A stretch of 64,000 bases of DNA from Phlyctochytrium arcticum (lineage: Eukaryota > Chytridiomycota > Chytridiomycetes > Chytridiales > Chytridiaceae), in NCBI GenBank assembly GCA_025602905.1, contig JAHLKI010000017.1:124001-188000 (forward strand). Direction: 5' to 3'. Shown piece after piece: positions 1-10,347 of the stretch; positions within the stretch are counted from its first letter, which is position 1; every line of letters begins with the position of its first letter. The position numbers and the translations under genes are program-made. The notes under the pieces are model-generated. The model saw only the letters and a program-made list of their open reading frames with translations, was not told where the DNA came from and searched no databases.

Positions 1-1583
1 CATTTTCATTTTTGTTGACATTTCCATTTCGCAATGCTGGCGATTTTTTTGGAGAAGAGACTACCGACCAGCCATCGGCCGCGAGCTGGCGAATGGGGAT
101 CGCGTTGACCTTTGAAATCTGAGCGGGTCTCTTGGGTCGCGGCTGTTCGATTATGACAATGTCCTTGGCTGCCTGTTCAATCCGAGCGCGGCGCTCCGGG
201 TTTACCCGCGGCAATTTCTGTTGCTTAGTAGGGGGAGCTGGCACGGGAGGAGGTTGAGTCGGGACGCGTGTCAAATGTTGTGGCGCGCCCCTTGTCGCGG
301 GAGAGGGGGTGGATGGTATTTGCTGGGGTTTCGCGCTGGCTTGCGTTCCCCCCGTCCTACTTTTCTGCTTTCCTTGATTTTCGACTGGGACTGAACTGAC
401 TGAACTGACTTGACTAGAGGGACGACGTCCAATTCGCTTCTCAAACATCGCGGCCATCTTGGCATCCATCGACGCATCCATCTCGGCTGCCATCGACTTT
501 CGCATCCCATTCAGCTCGACCGCCATACTCTTCTTCATATCTGCCATTGTCTTCTTCAGATCGCCAAGCGTCGTCTCGAGGTAGGAATTGCGTTTCCGCA
601 ACTTTTCGTTTTCTTCTCGCAACGCCGCTAACTCCCATTGAGCAGCGCTCTCAACTAACTTTGCCTTACCGCGACCGATGCTTGGGGCTCTCTCCGTTAC
701 AATGGCCGTCCGGCCGACAGCAGCCAATCCAGACCGCCTGTCCTTTGGCTTTCGGGGCGTCTCCTTTGGCTCTGCCCTTTCCGGTACCGGGCTCACTCGC
801 CGTCGTCCTCTTTCAATACTACGCTCACGAGAAGCATAGTGGCCGCCGTTATGAAGCCGAATTGGAAGGGGAGTATCACGTTCGACAATTTGAATAGTAG
901 GGTGTTGACTCCGCTTCTTTTCGACAGGTTTGGGATCAACGTCCAGGTCGGGCACATGCGTTAGGTATTGGCGCCCGCGTGCATCGGTAACAATCGCTTC
1001 AATCATTCCCTTGGGGAGGGGGGTTCGAGACTGCTTCTTGCCGGGTACCGCGACGGCACCACCGACAATACCACTATCACCCTCTTCAATGGCCGCATCC
1101 GAATCCTCCCCGTCACCACGGTCTACGCCGTCATCCTCTCCACGACCAAAGTCTTCTTCTTCATCACGACCACCGTCGTTGCCGGCATCGTCTCTTTCAT
1201 CACGGTCCTCGCCGTCACCAGCAACACTCTCGTCGCCGTCACCATCGCCGTCTTCTGCATACTGGTCCTCCTCGGCACCGTGGCCGTCCTCTTCACCACC
1301 ATACTCCTCACCGCCAGACCCGTTGTCACTGGCACGACCATCGTCGTCACCACGCCTACGGCCCTCCTCGTTATCCTCTTCGTCACGGCCAGCAACGTCG
1401 CCGCCAGGCTCGCCTTCTTTCTCAAAAACGTCACCGTCTGACTCTGCGTCTTTGTTCAACTGACCAATACCGTCGTCACCTTGACCAACGCTGCCGTCAC
1501 CGTCCACCTTGCCAGTACCGCCTTCATCACCAGACTCGACAAAGCCAAGACCATCGGCATCGTCCCGTGCTGCATCCACCAAT
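1..1583 (-). pseudogene. Antisense duplicate of LINE ORF1 (left arm of the palindrome)
   Basis: This is the reverse-complement copy of the ORF1 segment at 1655-3237. It encodes, on the minus strand, the same acidic tract, central basic region and methionine-rich coiled coil, but lacks the ORF1 C-terminal third and has no ORF2 behind it. It is cut by the window edge. It has no independent start or stop and should not be counted as a second gene. Confidence 0.85.
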
Positions 1584-3237
1584 AGTCAGCGCGAATATGA
1601 GGACGACGACGCTTTGGATAGCGAGGATGGTATGTCGGAAAACGAGCGACGTGCATTGGTGGATGCAGCACGGGACGATGCCGATGGTCTTGGCTTTGTC
1701 GAGTCTGGTGATGAAGGCGGTACTGGCAAGGTGGACGGTGACGGCAGCGTTGGTCAAGGTGACGACGGTATTGGTCAGTTGAACAAAGACGCAGAGTCAG
1801 ACGGTGACGTTTTTGAGAAAGAAGGCGAGCCTGGCGGCGACGTTGCTGGCCGTGACGAAGAGGATAACGAGGAGGGCCGTAGGCGTGGTGACGACGATGG
1901 TCGTGCCAGTGACAACGGGTCTGGCGGTGAGGAGTATGGTGGTGAAGAGGACGGCCACGGTGCCGAGGAGGACCAGTATGCAGAAGACGGCGATGGTGAC
2001 GGCGACGAGAGTGTTGCTGGTGACGGCGAGGACCGTGATGAAAGAGACGATGCCGGCAACGACGGTGGTCGTGATGAAGAAGAAGACTTTGGTCGTGGAG
2101 AGGATGACGGCGTAGACCGTGGTGACGGGGAGGATTCGGATGCGGCCATTGAAGAGGGTGATAGTGGTATTGTCGGTGGTGCCGTCGCGGTACCCGGCAA
2201 GAAGCAGTCTCGAACCCCCCTCCCCAAGGGAATGATTGAAGCGATTGTTACCGATGCACGCGGGCGCCAATACCTAACGCATGTGCCCGACCTGGACGTT
2301 GATCCCAAACCTGTCGAAAAGAAGCGGAGTCAACACCCTACTATTCAAATTGTCGAACGTGATACTCCCCTTCCAATTCGGCTTCATAACGGCGGCCACT
2401 ATGCTTCTCGTGAGCGTAGTATTGAAAGAGGACGACGGCGAGTGAGCCCGGTACCGGAAAGGGCAGAGCCAAAGGAGACGCCCCGAAAGCCAAAGGACAG
2501 GCGGTCTGGATTGGCTGCTGTCGGCCGGACGGCCATTGTAACGGAGAGAGCCCCAAGCATCGGTCGCGGTAAGGCAAAGTTAGTTGAGAGCGCTGCTCAA
2601 TGGGAGTTAGCGGCGTTGCGAGAAGAAAACGAAAAGTTGCGGAAACGCAATTCCTACCTCGAGACGACGCTTGGCGATCTGAAGAAGACAATGGCAGATA
2701 TGAAGAAGAGTATGGCGGTCGAGCTGAATGGGATGCGAAAGTCGATGGCAGCCGAGATGGATGCGTCGATGGATGCCAAGATGGCCGCGATGTTTGAGAA
2801 GCGAATTGGACGTCGTCCCTCTAGTCAAGTCAGTTCAGTCAGTTCAGTCCCAGTCGAAAATCAAGGAAAGCAGAAAAGTAGGACGGGGGGAACGCAAGCC
2901 AGCGCGAAACCCCAGCAAATACCATCCACCCCCTCTCCCGCGACAAGGGGCGCGCCACAACATTTGACACGCGTCCCGACTCAACCTCCTCCCGTGCCAG
3001 CTCCCCCTACTAAGCAACAGAAATTGCCGCGGGTAAACCCGGAGCGCCGCGCTCGGATTGAACAGGCAGCCAAGGACATTGTCATAATCGAACAGCCGCG
3101 ACCCAAGAGACCCGCTCAGATTTCAAAGGTCAACGCGATCCCCATTCGCCAGCTCGCGGCCGATGGCTGGTCGGTAGTCTCTTCTCCAAAAAAATCGCCA
3201 GCATTGCGAAATGGAAATGTCAACAAAAATGAAAATG
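1..3237. repeat. Perfect large inverted repeat (1.58-kb arms, 71-bp loop)
   Basis: Positions x and 3238-x are complementary across 1-1583 and 1655-3237. Every open frame in the left arm has an identical mirror frame in the right arm, so no mismatch or indel is visible. The 71-bp spacer 1584-1654 is single copy and continues the acidic reading frame of the LINE ORF1. The left arm touches the window edge and may continue beyond it. It holds only an antisense duplicate of the ORF1 coding region. It is either a very young inverted duplication or a fold-back read or assembly chimera. Confidence 0.95.
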
Positions 3238-3893
3238 GTAGCCAGCCGTCGTTTGCCGATATTGCCAAGAGGTTCAGAGATGAGAAAACGCAAGATGATG
3301 TCCGGGCCGGTTTGGCCATGTTAGAGAAAGAGCGAGTCGCCGCTCTTGAAGCTCGAAGTCGTTTGCGCAGTCAGCGTGAACCAGAGCAAATGACCCGACA
3401 TGGTTTGAAGCGAGTGTATATTTCCAACTTTCCTCGTCTGCCATTCAGCAAGGTGAAGAAAGCAATGTATGCTTTCCATGTCCGCCTCCTAAAAATCCAC
3501 AACCTGTCTTGGGTTGGAACGACTTTGGAAGTGTTGCTTGATGCGCATTACCAGCGAGCTTTTGAAATGCACATGGCACGTCTTCAATTTATTGTCGATG
3601 GAACGTTTGATCCATTATCACCGGCGTCGGTTCCAGGTAACTCCCAAGGAGGATCGCGCGGCGATGTGGTCAAATTGTTCCTCCAAAGAGCAGACGGAGT
3701 GGTTGAAAGATCAACCAGTGAGTATGCCAAAGAGTACTTTGAAGACTGGCGGAAGGAAGTCATGTCCAAGCAGCAACGCAATGAGGTACCATTGTCGTTG
3801 TCTGGCTCAGAGTCAGAGCATCTCGCAGCTATTATGGCCGCGGAGACGTCTGACATTGGGGTTGATGCCGAAGACTACTCTGACGGTGAATGA
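1632..3893 (+). CDS. LINE ORF1 protein (nucleic-acid-binding candidate)
   Basis: The first in-frame ATG, at 1632, gives 753 residues; the frame stays open upstream into the left palindrome arm, so the natural N-terminus is uncertain. About the first 190 residues are extremely Asp/Glu/Gly-rich. A basic Ser/Pro/Arg region follows, then a coiled coil around 2600-2800 built of methionine-rich repeats (units such as MKKSM and MAAEM), a Pro/Ser linker, and a more ordered C-terminal region (about 3390-3890) with another acidic end. No CCHC zinc knuckle is visible, although many LINE ORF1 proteins carry one. By position and coiled coil it probably coats the element RNA; this is inferred from family logic. 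The stop overlaps the ORF2 start. Confidence 0.8.
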   Translation: MSENERRALVDAARDDADGLGFVESGDEGGTGKVDGDGSVGQGDDGIGQLNKDAESDGDVFEKEGEPGGDVAGRDEEDNEEGRRRGDDDGRASDNGSGGEEYGGEEDGHGAEEDQYAEDGDGDGDESVAGDGEDRDERDDAGNDGGRDEEEDFGRGEDDGVDRGDGEDSDAAIEEGDSGIVGGAVAVPGKKQSRTPLPKGMIEAIVTDARGRQYLTHVPDLDVDPKPVEKKRSQHPTIQIVERDTPLPIRLHNGGHYASRERSIERGRRRVSPVPERAEPKETPRKPKDRRSGLAAVGRTAIVTERAPSIGRGKAKLVESAAQWELAALREENEKLRKRNSYLETTLGDLKKTMADMKKSMAVELNGMRKSMAAEMDASMDAKMAAMFEKRIGRRPSSQVSSVSSVPVENQGKQKSRTGGTQASAKPQQIPSTPSPATRGAPQHLTRVPTQPPPVPAPPTKQQKLPRVNPERRARIEQAAKDIVIIEQPRPKRPAQISKVNAIPIRQLAADGWSVVSSPKKSPALRNGNVNKNENGSQPSFADIAKRFRDEKTQDDVRAGLAMLEKERVAALEARSRLRSQREPEQMTRHGLKRVYISNFPRLPFSKVKKAMYAFHVRLLKIHNLSWVGTTLEVLLDAHYQRAFEMHMARLQFIVDGTFDPLSPASVPGNSQGGSRGDVVKLFLQRADGVVERSTSEYAKEYFEDWRKEVMSKQQRNEVPLSLSGSESEHLAAIMAAETSDIGVDAEDYSDGE

Positions 3894-6800
3894 TTGACAC
3901 AACCATCGGATATATTAACGCACATGGGTTGGATGGAAACAAGTTCCACATCCTGATTGACCTCATAGAAAAAAACACTTACGACATTATCATTGTAGCC
4001 GAGACCTGGTTTATGGACTGGTCCTACATCACATCCCATCCTTACTCCCAGTGGTGGTCGTTCTATCCTTCAACCCCTCGCACCACGGGCCATCAGAATG
4101 GCGGTCTCCTCTCCCTCGTCCACCCCCGCTTACAACCTCATATCAATTTCACCAAAAAAACAACACACTCCCTCACGATATCCCTTTTCAACACTCCCTT
4201 CCATTTCGTCTATCTTCCTCCGTCGCTACCCGAGTCCCAAGTAGCTTCCATTCTCTCGCCATCTTCCACTCCCCCTCCCGTTGCCATCATTGGTGACTTC
4301 AACGTCCGATTGGGTGTCCGGACTGGTGATTCCTCCAAGTTTAATAATCATCCCGCTCCGCGTGCCAAGACGTTCTGGACGGCAGCGTCAAGGCGTAGTC
4401 TGCGGCTGGTGCCGGCGTCCAGTGGTATCAGTCGAGTGGACCATGTTCTGGCGGCCGATATTGATTTGGACTGGCAGTACCTTGCTAGTCCGTTTGAATC
4501 GGACCACGATTTGATGCACATTGTCTGGCGACGTCCTGATGAGTCTTCTCCTACTACTCCTTCTGCCGCCGAAAATGAGCCAACGCGCCGTTTGTTTACA
4601 AAGTATCTTTCAGACGAACGCATTCGGGAGAAGCTGATTAGAGAGTATGAGCGGGATGAATTGCAACTCTCACATGCTCTTTCTCGTTTGAAAACAGACG
4701 GCTTGAAGTTTTCTTTGACCGAGCGGCAAGAAATTGTTGATTTTGTCGGGGAAGCGCTCGCGGTTTGGCTATTTGAAGTGGGCGACCGCGTCCTTGGATC
4801 GTATATACCAGCGGAGGCTCAAAAGCGTCCCGACAAAATTCAAGAAGGGCTTCGCTTGCTCAATGATGTTAATACCGCTACCCGTCTGTTCAAGAGAAGT
4901 ATGCGGGGCAAACAGCCTCGTATCGGGTCGAGCGATCCTACAGTTTCGGCTTTGGATGCGGTCTCCAATCATTATGCACAAATTTTTGCCAGCCCATCAC
5001 CTAATCCCCCTCTCCCACCATATTGCACGGAACAATATGATTTGGAGGCCGAGACCATGGCAGGGCGGATCAGTGATTGGGAACCCATAGCCAGAGTAAT
5101 CAGCGAGTACCCTTCGGGGAAAAGCACTGGTCCGGATAGCGTCCCGCCTGTCCTTTTGAAAACGATGACTGAAAGCAAACTGTTTGCGGCGCATCTATCA
5201 ATGCTATTTTACTTGTGTGTCCGACTGGGGACTACACCTGTATGCTGGAATGAATCGACGGTATCGCTTTTGGCAAAGGTGTCGGGGGATACTGTGGATC
5301 CTTCCGATACCCGTCCTATCGCAAATACTCCTGTACTTCGTCGGTTGTTTGAACGTCGGGTCCTGTCCGTTTGGCAAACGGAGGATTGGACTGCGGTCCA
5401 TCCAGGCCAAGGTGGTTTTCGGTCAAGACATGCGGCGACGACGCAGGCATTGGTCAGTGATGAGAGTATCCGCTTGGGGGCGGATATCTCGATTTACTTG
5501 GACCTCAAAGCCGCGTACGACCGAGTGCGACATCATTTGATTTTGGAAAGAGCCGAGCAAGCGGGGGCCGGTGTATGGGCTTTGTCCCTCATTTCAAGTC
5601 TAATGTGCCGAAGGCCGATGTCGCGTTTTGTTGTCAATGGTATCTTGACTGACCCTCTCGAGCGGGAGTGTGGTCTTTTTCAAGGTTCCATTCTGTCGCC
5701 AATGCTTTTTAATGTTTTCATTGATTCCCTTATCACGGGCATTAATACCTTCACGGACTGGGGATCCCGCAAGTTTCCACCCATTCTGGGATATGCTGAT
5801 GATATTAAACTACAACCACTCAACATCGCCGAAGCGCAGATGTTTCTGGATGTCTGTTCGGCGTGGGCAACGCTCAACGACATGCAGTTCAATAATCAAA
5901 AGTGTGGCATTGTCTGGAAAGGGGATTTCGGAACGGATGGGCCACCGGTTCTGTCTTTGGCGGGTAAGGCAGTTCCTAACGTCCCGTCTTACCGATACCT
6001 TGGCTTCCCCACCTCCTCTCGTGGCATTATTTGGACAGAACACTTGGCAGTTCGCGCAAGCAAAGCTGACAAAATGTTAAAAGCTCTAACACTGAGCGGC
6101 GATCTTTGGTCTGAAAACGTTCGCCTCACTCTCTATAAGACATTTGTCCGCTCGCATACTGAGTACGGTCTGCCTCCGTTCTGGGTCTGGAGTGAGTTCG
6201 ATCCGGTGAGAAAAAAGATGCGCGAAGAATTGGAGAAGCTCCATATCCGGGGTATTGAATGGATCTTTGGCCGTCTGGCTCCTCGCGGTCTCCATGAAAG
6301 TATGACAGCGCTAGGTCATTGGGACCACCGCGCCATGGCGATGGTTGGATCATATTACCTTCACCTCGACCGGATGCCTCGCACGAACCCACTTTTCCAT
6401 CTGCACTCTGTCACCAATCCCGGTGTGTCCGAGCTTTCGACTAATGCCATTTTACCTCGCTGCTTGCGGAGACCTGAGGAGATCTATGCCTGGATGGCTG
6501 ATGTCGGTGTGGTTGATCTGCATAACGGGGAACGTCCCCGCATTGGTTGGAAATCCTGGATCCGCAAGAAAGGTGTTCTGGACATCGTACGGCGCCGGGT
6601 TGGTCAAGTCGGCCCGGGAGCTCAACTGCCCGCGTACATTTTGAACAGACGCCCCCTCACCTACATCGACCGAGTCTTTTGGATCAAGCCTTTCACTCTG
6701 CGCGCTTGGGCATTGCATTGGAGAGAGAACACCCTACTGGTTGGGAAACGGTGCGGTGTTTGCCATGGCTCTGCCAATCGCCGGTGTGTTATCAATTGCG

Positions 6801-7114
6801 TGAGCGGGTTTGAACAACTACCGGAATGGTCGCAACTGGACACGTGGATTACTTTCGACAAACAGCGCATGCATTTGAATAACCTGGACGGAGAGCTTTA
6901 CTCGGCATTGGATGCGGCATTGAACCATGGGGATGGTTATTTGTTCGCGCATCTTTTGAAGATTGTTTACCTCGAGTTATTTGCCGAAGATTGGGGCGAC
7001 GAAGAAGAAAAGAAAGCATTGAATCGACCACCACCCGCACTACCACAACCATCTCTACCGTCAGCGCCTGCTCCTGCGCCGGTGGTGCCCTCCGCGGTCT
7101 CTTCCTCGTCTTAA
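3890..7114 (+). CDS. LINE ORF2: endonuclease-reverse transcriptase
   Basis: 1074 residues, intact. Residues about 5-220 form an exonuclease-endonuclease-phosphatase fold: AETWF, GHQNGG, a GDFNVRLG metal-site motif and the C-terminal SDHDLM. The reverse transcriptase (about 430-720) shows GKSTGPDSVP, a GGFRSRHAATTQ palm motif, DLKAAYDRV, GSILSPMLFN and the catalytic YADD near residue 635. Towards the C-terminus a Cys cluster (CGVCHGSANRRC) could bind metal. The ATG lies in the ATGA overlap with the ORF1 stop, which suggests translation by termination-reinitiation. Known role in the family: nick target DNA and prime reverse transcription of the element RNA. Confidence 0.93.
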   Translation: MIDTTIGYINAHGLDGNKFHILIDLIEKNTYDIIIVAETWFMDWSYITSHPYSQWWSFYPSTPRTTGHQNGGLLSLVHPRLQPHINFTKKTTHSLTISLFNTPFHFVYLPPSLPESQVASILSPSSTPPPVAIIGDFNVRLGVRTGDSSKFNNHPAPRAKTFWTAASRRSLRLVPASSGISRVDHVLAADIDLDWQYLASPFESDHDLMHIVWRRPDESSPTTPSAAENEPTRRLFTKYLSDERIREKLIREYERDELQLSHALSRLKTDGLKFSLTERQEIVDFVGEALAVWLFEVGDRVLGSYIPAEAQKRPDKIQEGLRLLNDVNTATRLFKRSMRGKQPRIGSSDPTVSALDAVSNHYAQIFASPSPNPPLPPYCTEQYDLEAETMAGRISDWEPIARVISEYPSGKSTGPDSVPPVLLKTMTESKLFAAHLSMLFYLCVRLGTTPVCWNESTVSLLAKVSGDTVDPSDTRPIANTPVLRRLFERRVLSVWQTEDWTAVHPGQGGFRSRHAATTQALVSDESIRLGADISIYLDLKAAYDRVRHHLILERAEQAGAGVWALSLISSLMCRRPMSRFVVNGILTDPLERECGLFQGSILSPMLFNVFIDSLITGINTFTDWGSRKFPPILGYADDIKLQPLNIAEAQMFLDVCSAWATLNDMQFNNQKCGIVWKGDFGTDGPPVLSLAGKAVPNVPSYRYLGFPTSSRGIIWTEHLAVRASKADKMLKALTLSGDLWSENVRLTLYKTFVRSHTEYGLPPFWVWSEFDPVRKKMREELEKLHIRGIEWIFGRLAPRGLHESMTALGHWDHRAMAMVGSYYLHLDRMPRTNPLFHLHSVTNPGVSELSTNAILPRCLRRPEEIYAWMADVGVVDLHNGERPRIGWKSWIRKKGVLDIVRRRVGQVGPGAQLPAYILNRRPLTYIDRVFWIKPFTLRAWALHWRENTLLVGKRCGVCHGSANRRCVINCVSGFEQLPEWSQLDTWITFDKQRMHLNNLDGELYSALDAALNHGDGYLFAHLLKIVYLELFAEDWGDEEEKKALNRPPPALPQPSLPSAPAPAPVVPSAVSSSS

Positions 7115-9990
7115 ATGTCTTCGCCATCCCCTCGCCGATTTTGCTCGTTCTCAAATTTCGCCTCTGCCGATGATTATGTCAGCACCATTTCCAACAAGCA
7201 AGCGTTCAAGTTTCCACCATTTCAGCAACATTAATGTCCATTACCAACTCTCGTCAACCACCAACACACCCCACTCCTCCACTCAAGCCTCGGCAACACT
7301 ATCCCCAACCACCCCCTGCCCTGCTACGTCCCCTGCTCAACTTTAACGTCGATCATCCCGGATCGGCGGGCGCGCATTGCGCGCCAGCTCCTTGACCAAT
7401 CCACACTCCCCCGGACGTTGGCAGCGGCCCCCCACTCCTCCACTCATCCCTCCATAACACTCTCCCACACCTCTGGCTCAAGTTTGAACTCGTTTCGATT
7501 ACTGGATATGCCGCGCGCTGTCTTTTTGGCTAAGTGTCACCCGATCGTCGTGTCTTTTTGAAAATCCCTCTAATTGACCTACTCCCAAACGACTTCTGGC
7601 TTTCAGGGTATACTCTTTGGTGCATCCCATTAGATGATTTGGAACTCTCGTGGTCGTCGGATGTCTTTGGAAATTTGCCAAATTTGGGACCGATTTGACT
7701 GCCTGTATCACCATTCCTCCGTCACACTCACCCCCCATCAGCTAGTACACCAAATGCTCCTCGCCTTAATGCGTCTGGACCATCCCAACCGTCTGGTGCA
7801 TAGTCTGAGGCCTTGGCCTATTGTTTGTCTATATGGACGGGTGCTGCCAAAACTCTGCCATTTTGAATATTTGTCTCGGCCATTATGCAAACTCTTTCGG
7901 AACACACCTATACTTGCACCATACCATCTCCGACATGGTCCCGATTTTTGGTAAAAGATGCAGTCCCCTCTCGCCACCCCTCGCCAAATTCACCACACCC
8001 TCGTCTGGACCCCGTACCACTTGCGCTCCCTTTGGTTTCTGCCTCTGGAACTTCGGTTCCGGCTCCGTAGTCACTCTCAGCAAAGATCCCCTCATGGTCT
8101 GTGCAAGTGTTGGAACGATTGGACCCCTGGTGAGCGTTTTCGCTTAAGTGCTTGGGGCATGGGAAATTTTCCCGCCTGCTGTCTCGACACCACCACTAGG
8201 AAAAACGACTGTGATCCCCCTGATTCGTTTACCACACCATCTTCTACCCGTCCGGCGTCCCCGCAAGAGTTTTGGGAGGTCTCCTGTCCATATTCGTCAA
8301 GATAGCCATCCAGTCGGGGCCCCAACGAAATTTTCGTCAACTTTTCGGGAGGCAGCAAGCTGCCTTGAGAACAACGTCTGCTACCACTCCCGTCATGCTC
8401 CCTGGTGTTGTCGTGCAAATGCGGGGTGTCTTGTTGACTTCGGTCTTCATTCTTGCCCATTGCGCATTTACCGCGGTTTCCCACTACCTGCCGTCGTTGA
8501 CCACTCTGTCTAATTAATTTCTCTCAGTTTGACCTCAAATTTCGCGCACACCTTCAGCCACACTCCCCTCACCAACTACCCCTCCCTCAGGCCCCTGTCC
8601 CATCATCTTGGTCATCTTCAAAATACCATCGGTCATGCCTGTGTACCTTTTCGTCAAATCCCTCATATCAGTTCCCTGGCCACGGATACCTCATCTTTCG
8701 ACACCCCCAACACCCCCGCAAACATTCCCCTCGCTCTGGCCTACCTGCCTTGCGCTTGGGGTTTGAATTGCTCTCGACATGTCGCAAAAACTGGTTTGCG
8801 CACATTTTCTCCCACACCAATCTGGACCACTCCACTTAGGTGGAATCCGTCCGATTGCTCCGATATTTGGACCACCCACCCACCGACATGCTCCCCACCA
8901 ACCCTCCACGACACAGACCCCCCCGGTGCAGTTGTCTCTACCCTCTCTCTACCTATGGTACCCCCCCTCAAGAATTTCGGCACATACCGCATTTTTGCAC
9001 GCACGACGTCCGCCTTGTTTTGTCCACCCCTTTGGTGCCTTGGGATAGTAGGCCTGGCATCGCTGCACCCTCCGGCGTCACTTTTGGTTTTGCAATGCTC
9101 ACGACATGTCTTTTCTCGAAATTGTTGCGTTTCTTTTGCTGGGATGAAGTTTGACCATTTGGCCTAAGTGAAAGTTGTCTGTTCCGGCTGCAAATTGCAC
9201 CACACCTTTGGCATTGTTTCCCGCACCAACCGCCATTACCTCGGCGTCCCGGCTCCCCATCTTCATTGTCTTCACTATCACCCTTCGTCACCTCTCCCCC
9301 AACTTTCGGCAAAAAACCTCATATCAAGACCTGGGTTGCCTCCCTCACCTCTATCGACATTTTTACCACTCTCCCAACATCCCTGGACCTCTCGCACGGC
9401 CCGGATACGATCTTGTATCCGCAATTGCGCGTACATGTTGCCGTACTGCGCAGGGCCGTGGCGCAGCACCCCACCCTTTCTCGACACTCCCCATAGTCTT
9501 TTTGGCCTCAATCGACACCACACTTTCCCCACACGTTTCTGGACATGGCCCGCATCACCTGTCTACTCCCCACATGTCTGGCTTCAAGTTCTCATCATCT
9601 TCCGCGTCGCCCTCCTCTTTCTCGATAACACCTCATACAAGACCGATAGAGCAACACATCCTAAGTCAATCTGACGCAGAATCCCTCGCTCTACAACATT
9701 GCCTACATCCCAACAACAACATACCTCATTACTTTTTCGAAAAAACCATTTCTCGGTTTCACCATGTCGCGTTTTTGCCCCCAATCATCAAAAATCGATA
9801 TGGCTTTGGTCCCTGAACATTACTGATACTTCCTGGCGTACTTTCCGGCGTACCTAGTCATTCCTCAGTGCCTGTTCTCCCATCTCTCGCCATCTTTTTC
9901 CTTACTTTAGTTGTTCCACCTCATTTCTTTAGCTTTTAGCTTTTTAGTCTAGTTTGTAGCTCTAGTTTGTCACTGTTCATGTATTGTACA
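7115..9990 (+). other. C/T-rich non-coding stretch behind the LINE
   Basis: 2.9 kb with a strong pyrimidine bias on the plus strand. It contains several long open frames (such as 8529-9167 and 9175-9816) whose products are low-complexity Pro/Ser/His/Thr and match no domain, as expected of C-rich DNA. Short degenerate direct repeats occur, for example ccccactcctccactca near 7269 and 7430, and an 'acgacatgtc'-like segment near 8775 and 9100. It may be a long 3' untranslated region of the LINE or decayed repeat sequence. I see no gene. Confidence 0.5.
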
Positions 9991-10017
9991 CACTGCTGAA
10001 TTGAAAGCACCATTCAT

Positions 10018-10032
10018 CCTAACCCTAACCCT
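10018..10032. repeat. Short telomere-like (CCCTAA) tract
   Basis: The sequence reads cctaaccctaaccct, about 2.5 units of the CCCTAA/TTAGGG repeat used by many fungi. It lies just upstream of the remaining ORF1 of the second LINE. It may mark an old telomeric or subtelomeric target site or be coincidence; it is too short to be a telomere. Confidence 0.45.
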
Positions 10033-10089
10033 CCCATCCCCGAAGACACACGCGCACCACCTCCTTCCCGCCCGTCATCACCTTCCGAC

Positions 10090-10347
10090 ATGGACATTGC
10101 GGCACCCCCTACCGACACCCGAACCCAGGACCTGTCCACCACTCCCTCCCTCAACCAATCAACTCCCCCGCCGACCTACCCTTCGGGTACAATCCTCCAC
10201 CGTCCTGGCCACCCAAATACTACGACCAACAAAGCCAGCTCCCCCACCGCCGATATGGACGTCGCCTCTGATAATGAAGAGTTTGAGGATCCCCTCACCC
10301 ACATCACCCCCACTATGTCCAAGGGAAGTATGCCGCTAGAAGAATGA
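10090..10347 (+). CDS. Remnant of ORF1 from a second LINE
   Basis: 85 residues, Pro/Thr/Ser-rich with an acidic patch (DNEEFED) before the end. Its stop overlaps the next start as ATGA, exactly as in the intact LINE at 3890, which identifies it as the C-terminal remainder of an ORF1. There is no coiled coil, so most of ORF1 is missing or lies beyond recognition upstream. Whether the ATG at 10090 is used is unknown. Confidence 0.5.
   Translation: MDIAAPPTDTRTQDLSTTPSLNQSTPPPTYPSGTILHRPGHPNTTTNKASSPTADMDVASDNEEFEDPLTHITPTMSKGSMPLEE

Larger units (their letters stand above)
1584..7114 (+). mobile_element. LINE-type (non-LTR) retrotransposon with two ORFs
   Basis: A two-ORF element: an ORF1 with an acidic N-terminus and a coiled coil, then an ORF2 with an apurinic-type endonuclease and reverse transcriptase. 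The ORFs overlap in the tetranucleotide ATGA. ORF2 is intact over 1074 residues, so the element could be recently active. The true 5' end is not visible, because the palindrome junction lies inside ORF1. The 3' end and any poly(A) tail are not obvious; C/T-rich DNA follows from 7115. The order endonuclease then RT, with no recognised RNase H, resembles R1/Tad-like clades; this placement is inference. Confidence 0.9.

Noticed and set aside
1775..2308. Ser/Pro-rich minus-strand frame (and its mirror at 930-1463)
   Set aside because: Reverse reading of the Asp/Glu/Gly-rich ORF1 tract; appears twice only because of the palindrome.
8529..9816. Two plus-strand open frames of about 212 residues each
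   Set aside because: Low-complexity Pro/Ser/His/Thr translation, no domain, and equally open shadow frames; explained by C-rich DNA without stop codons.
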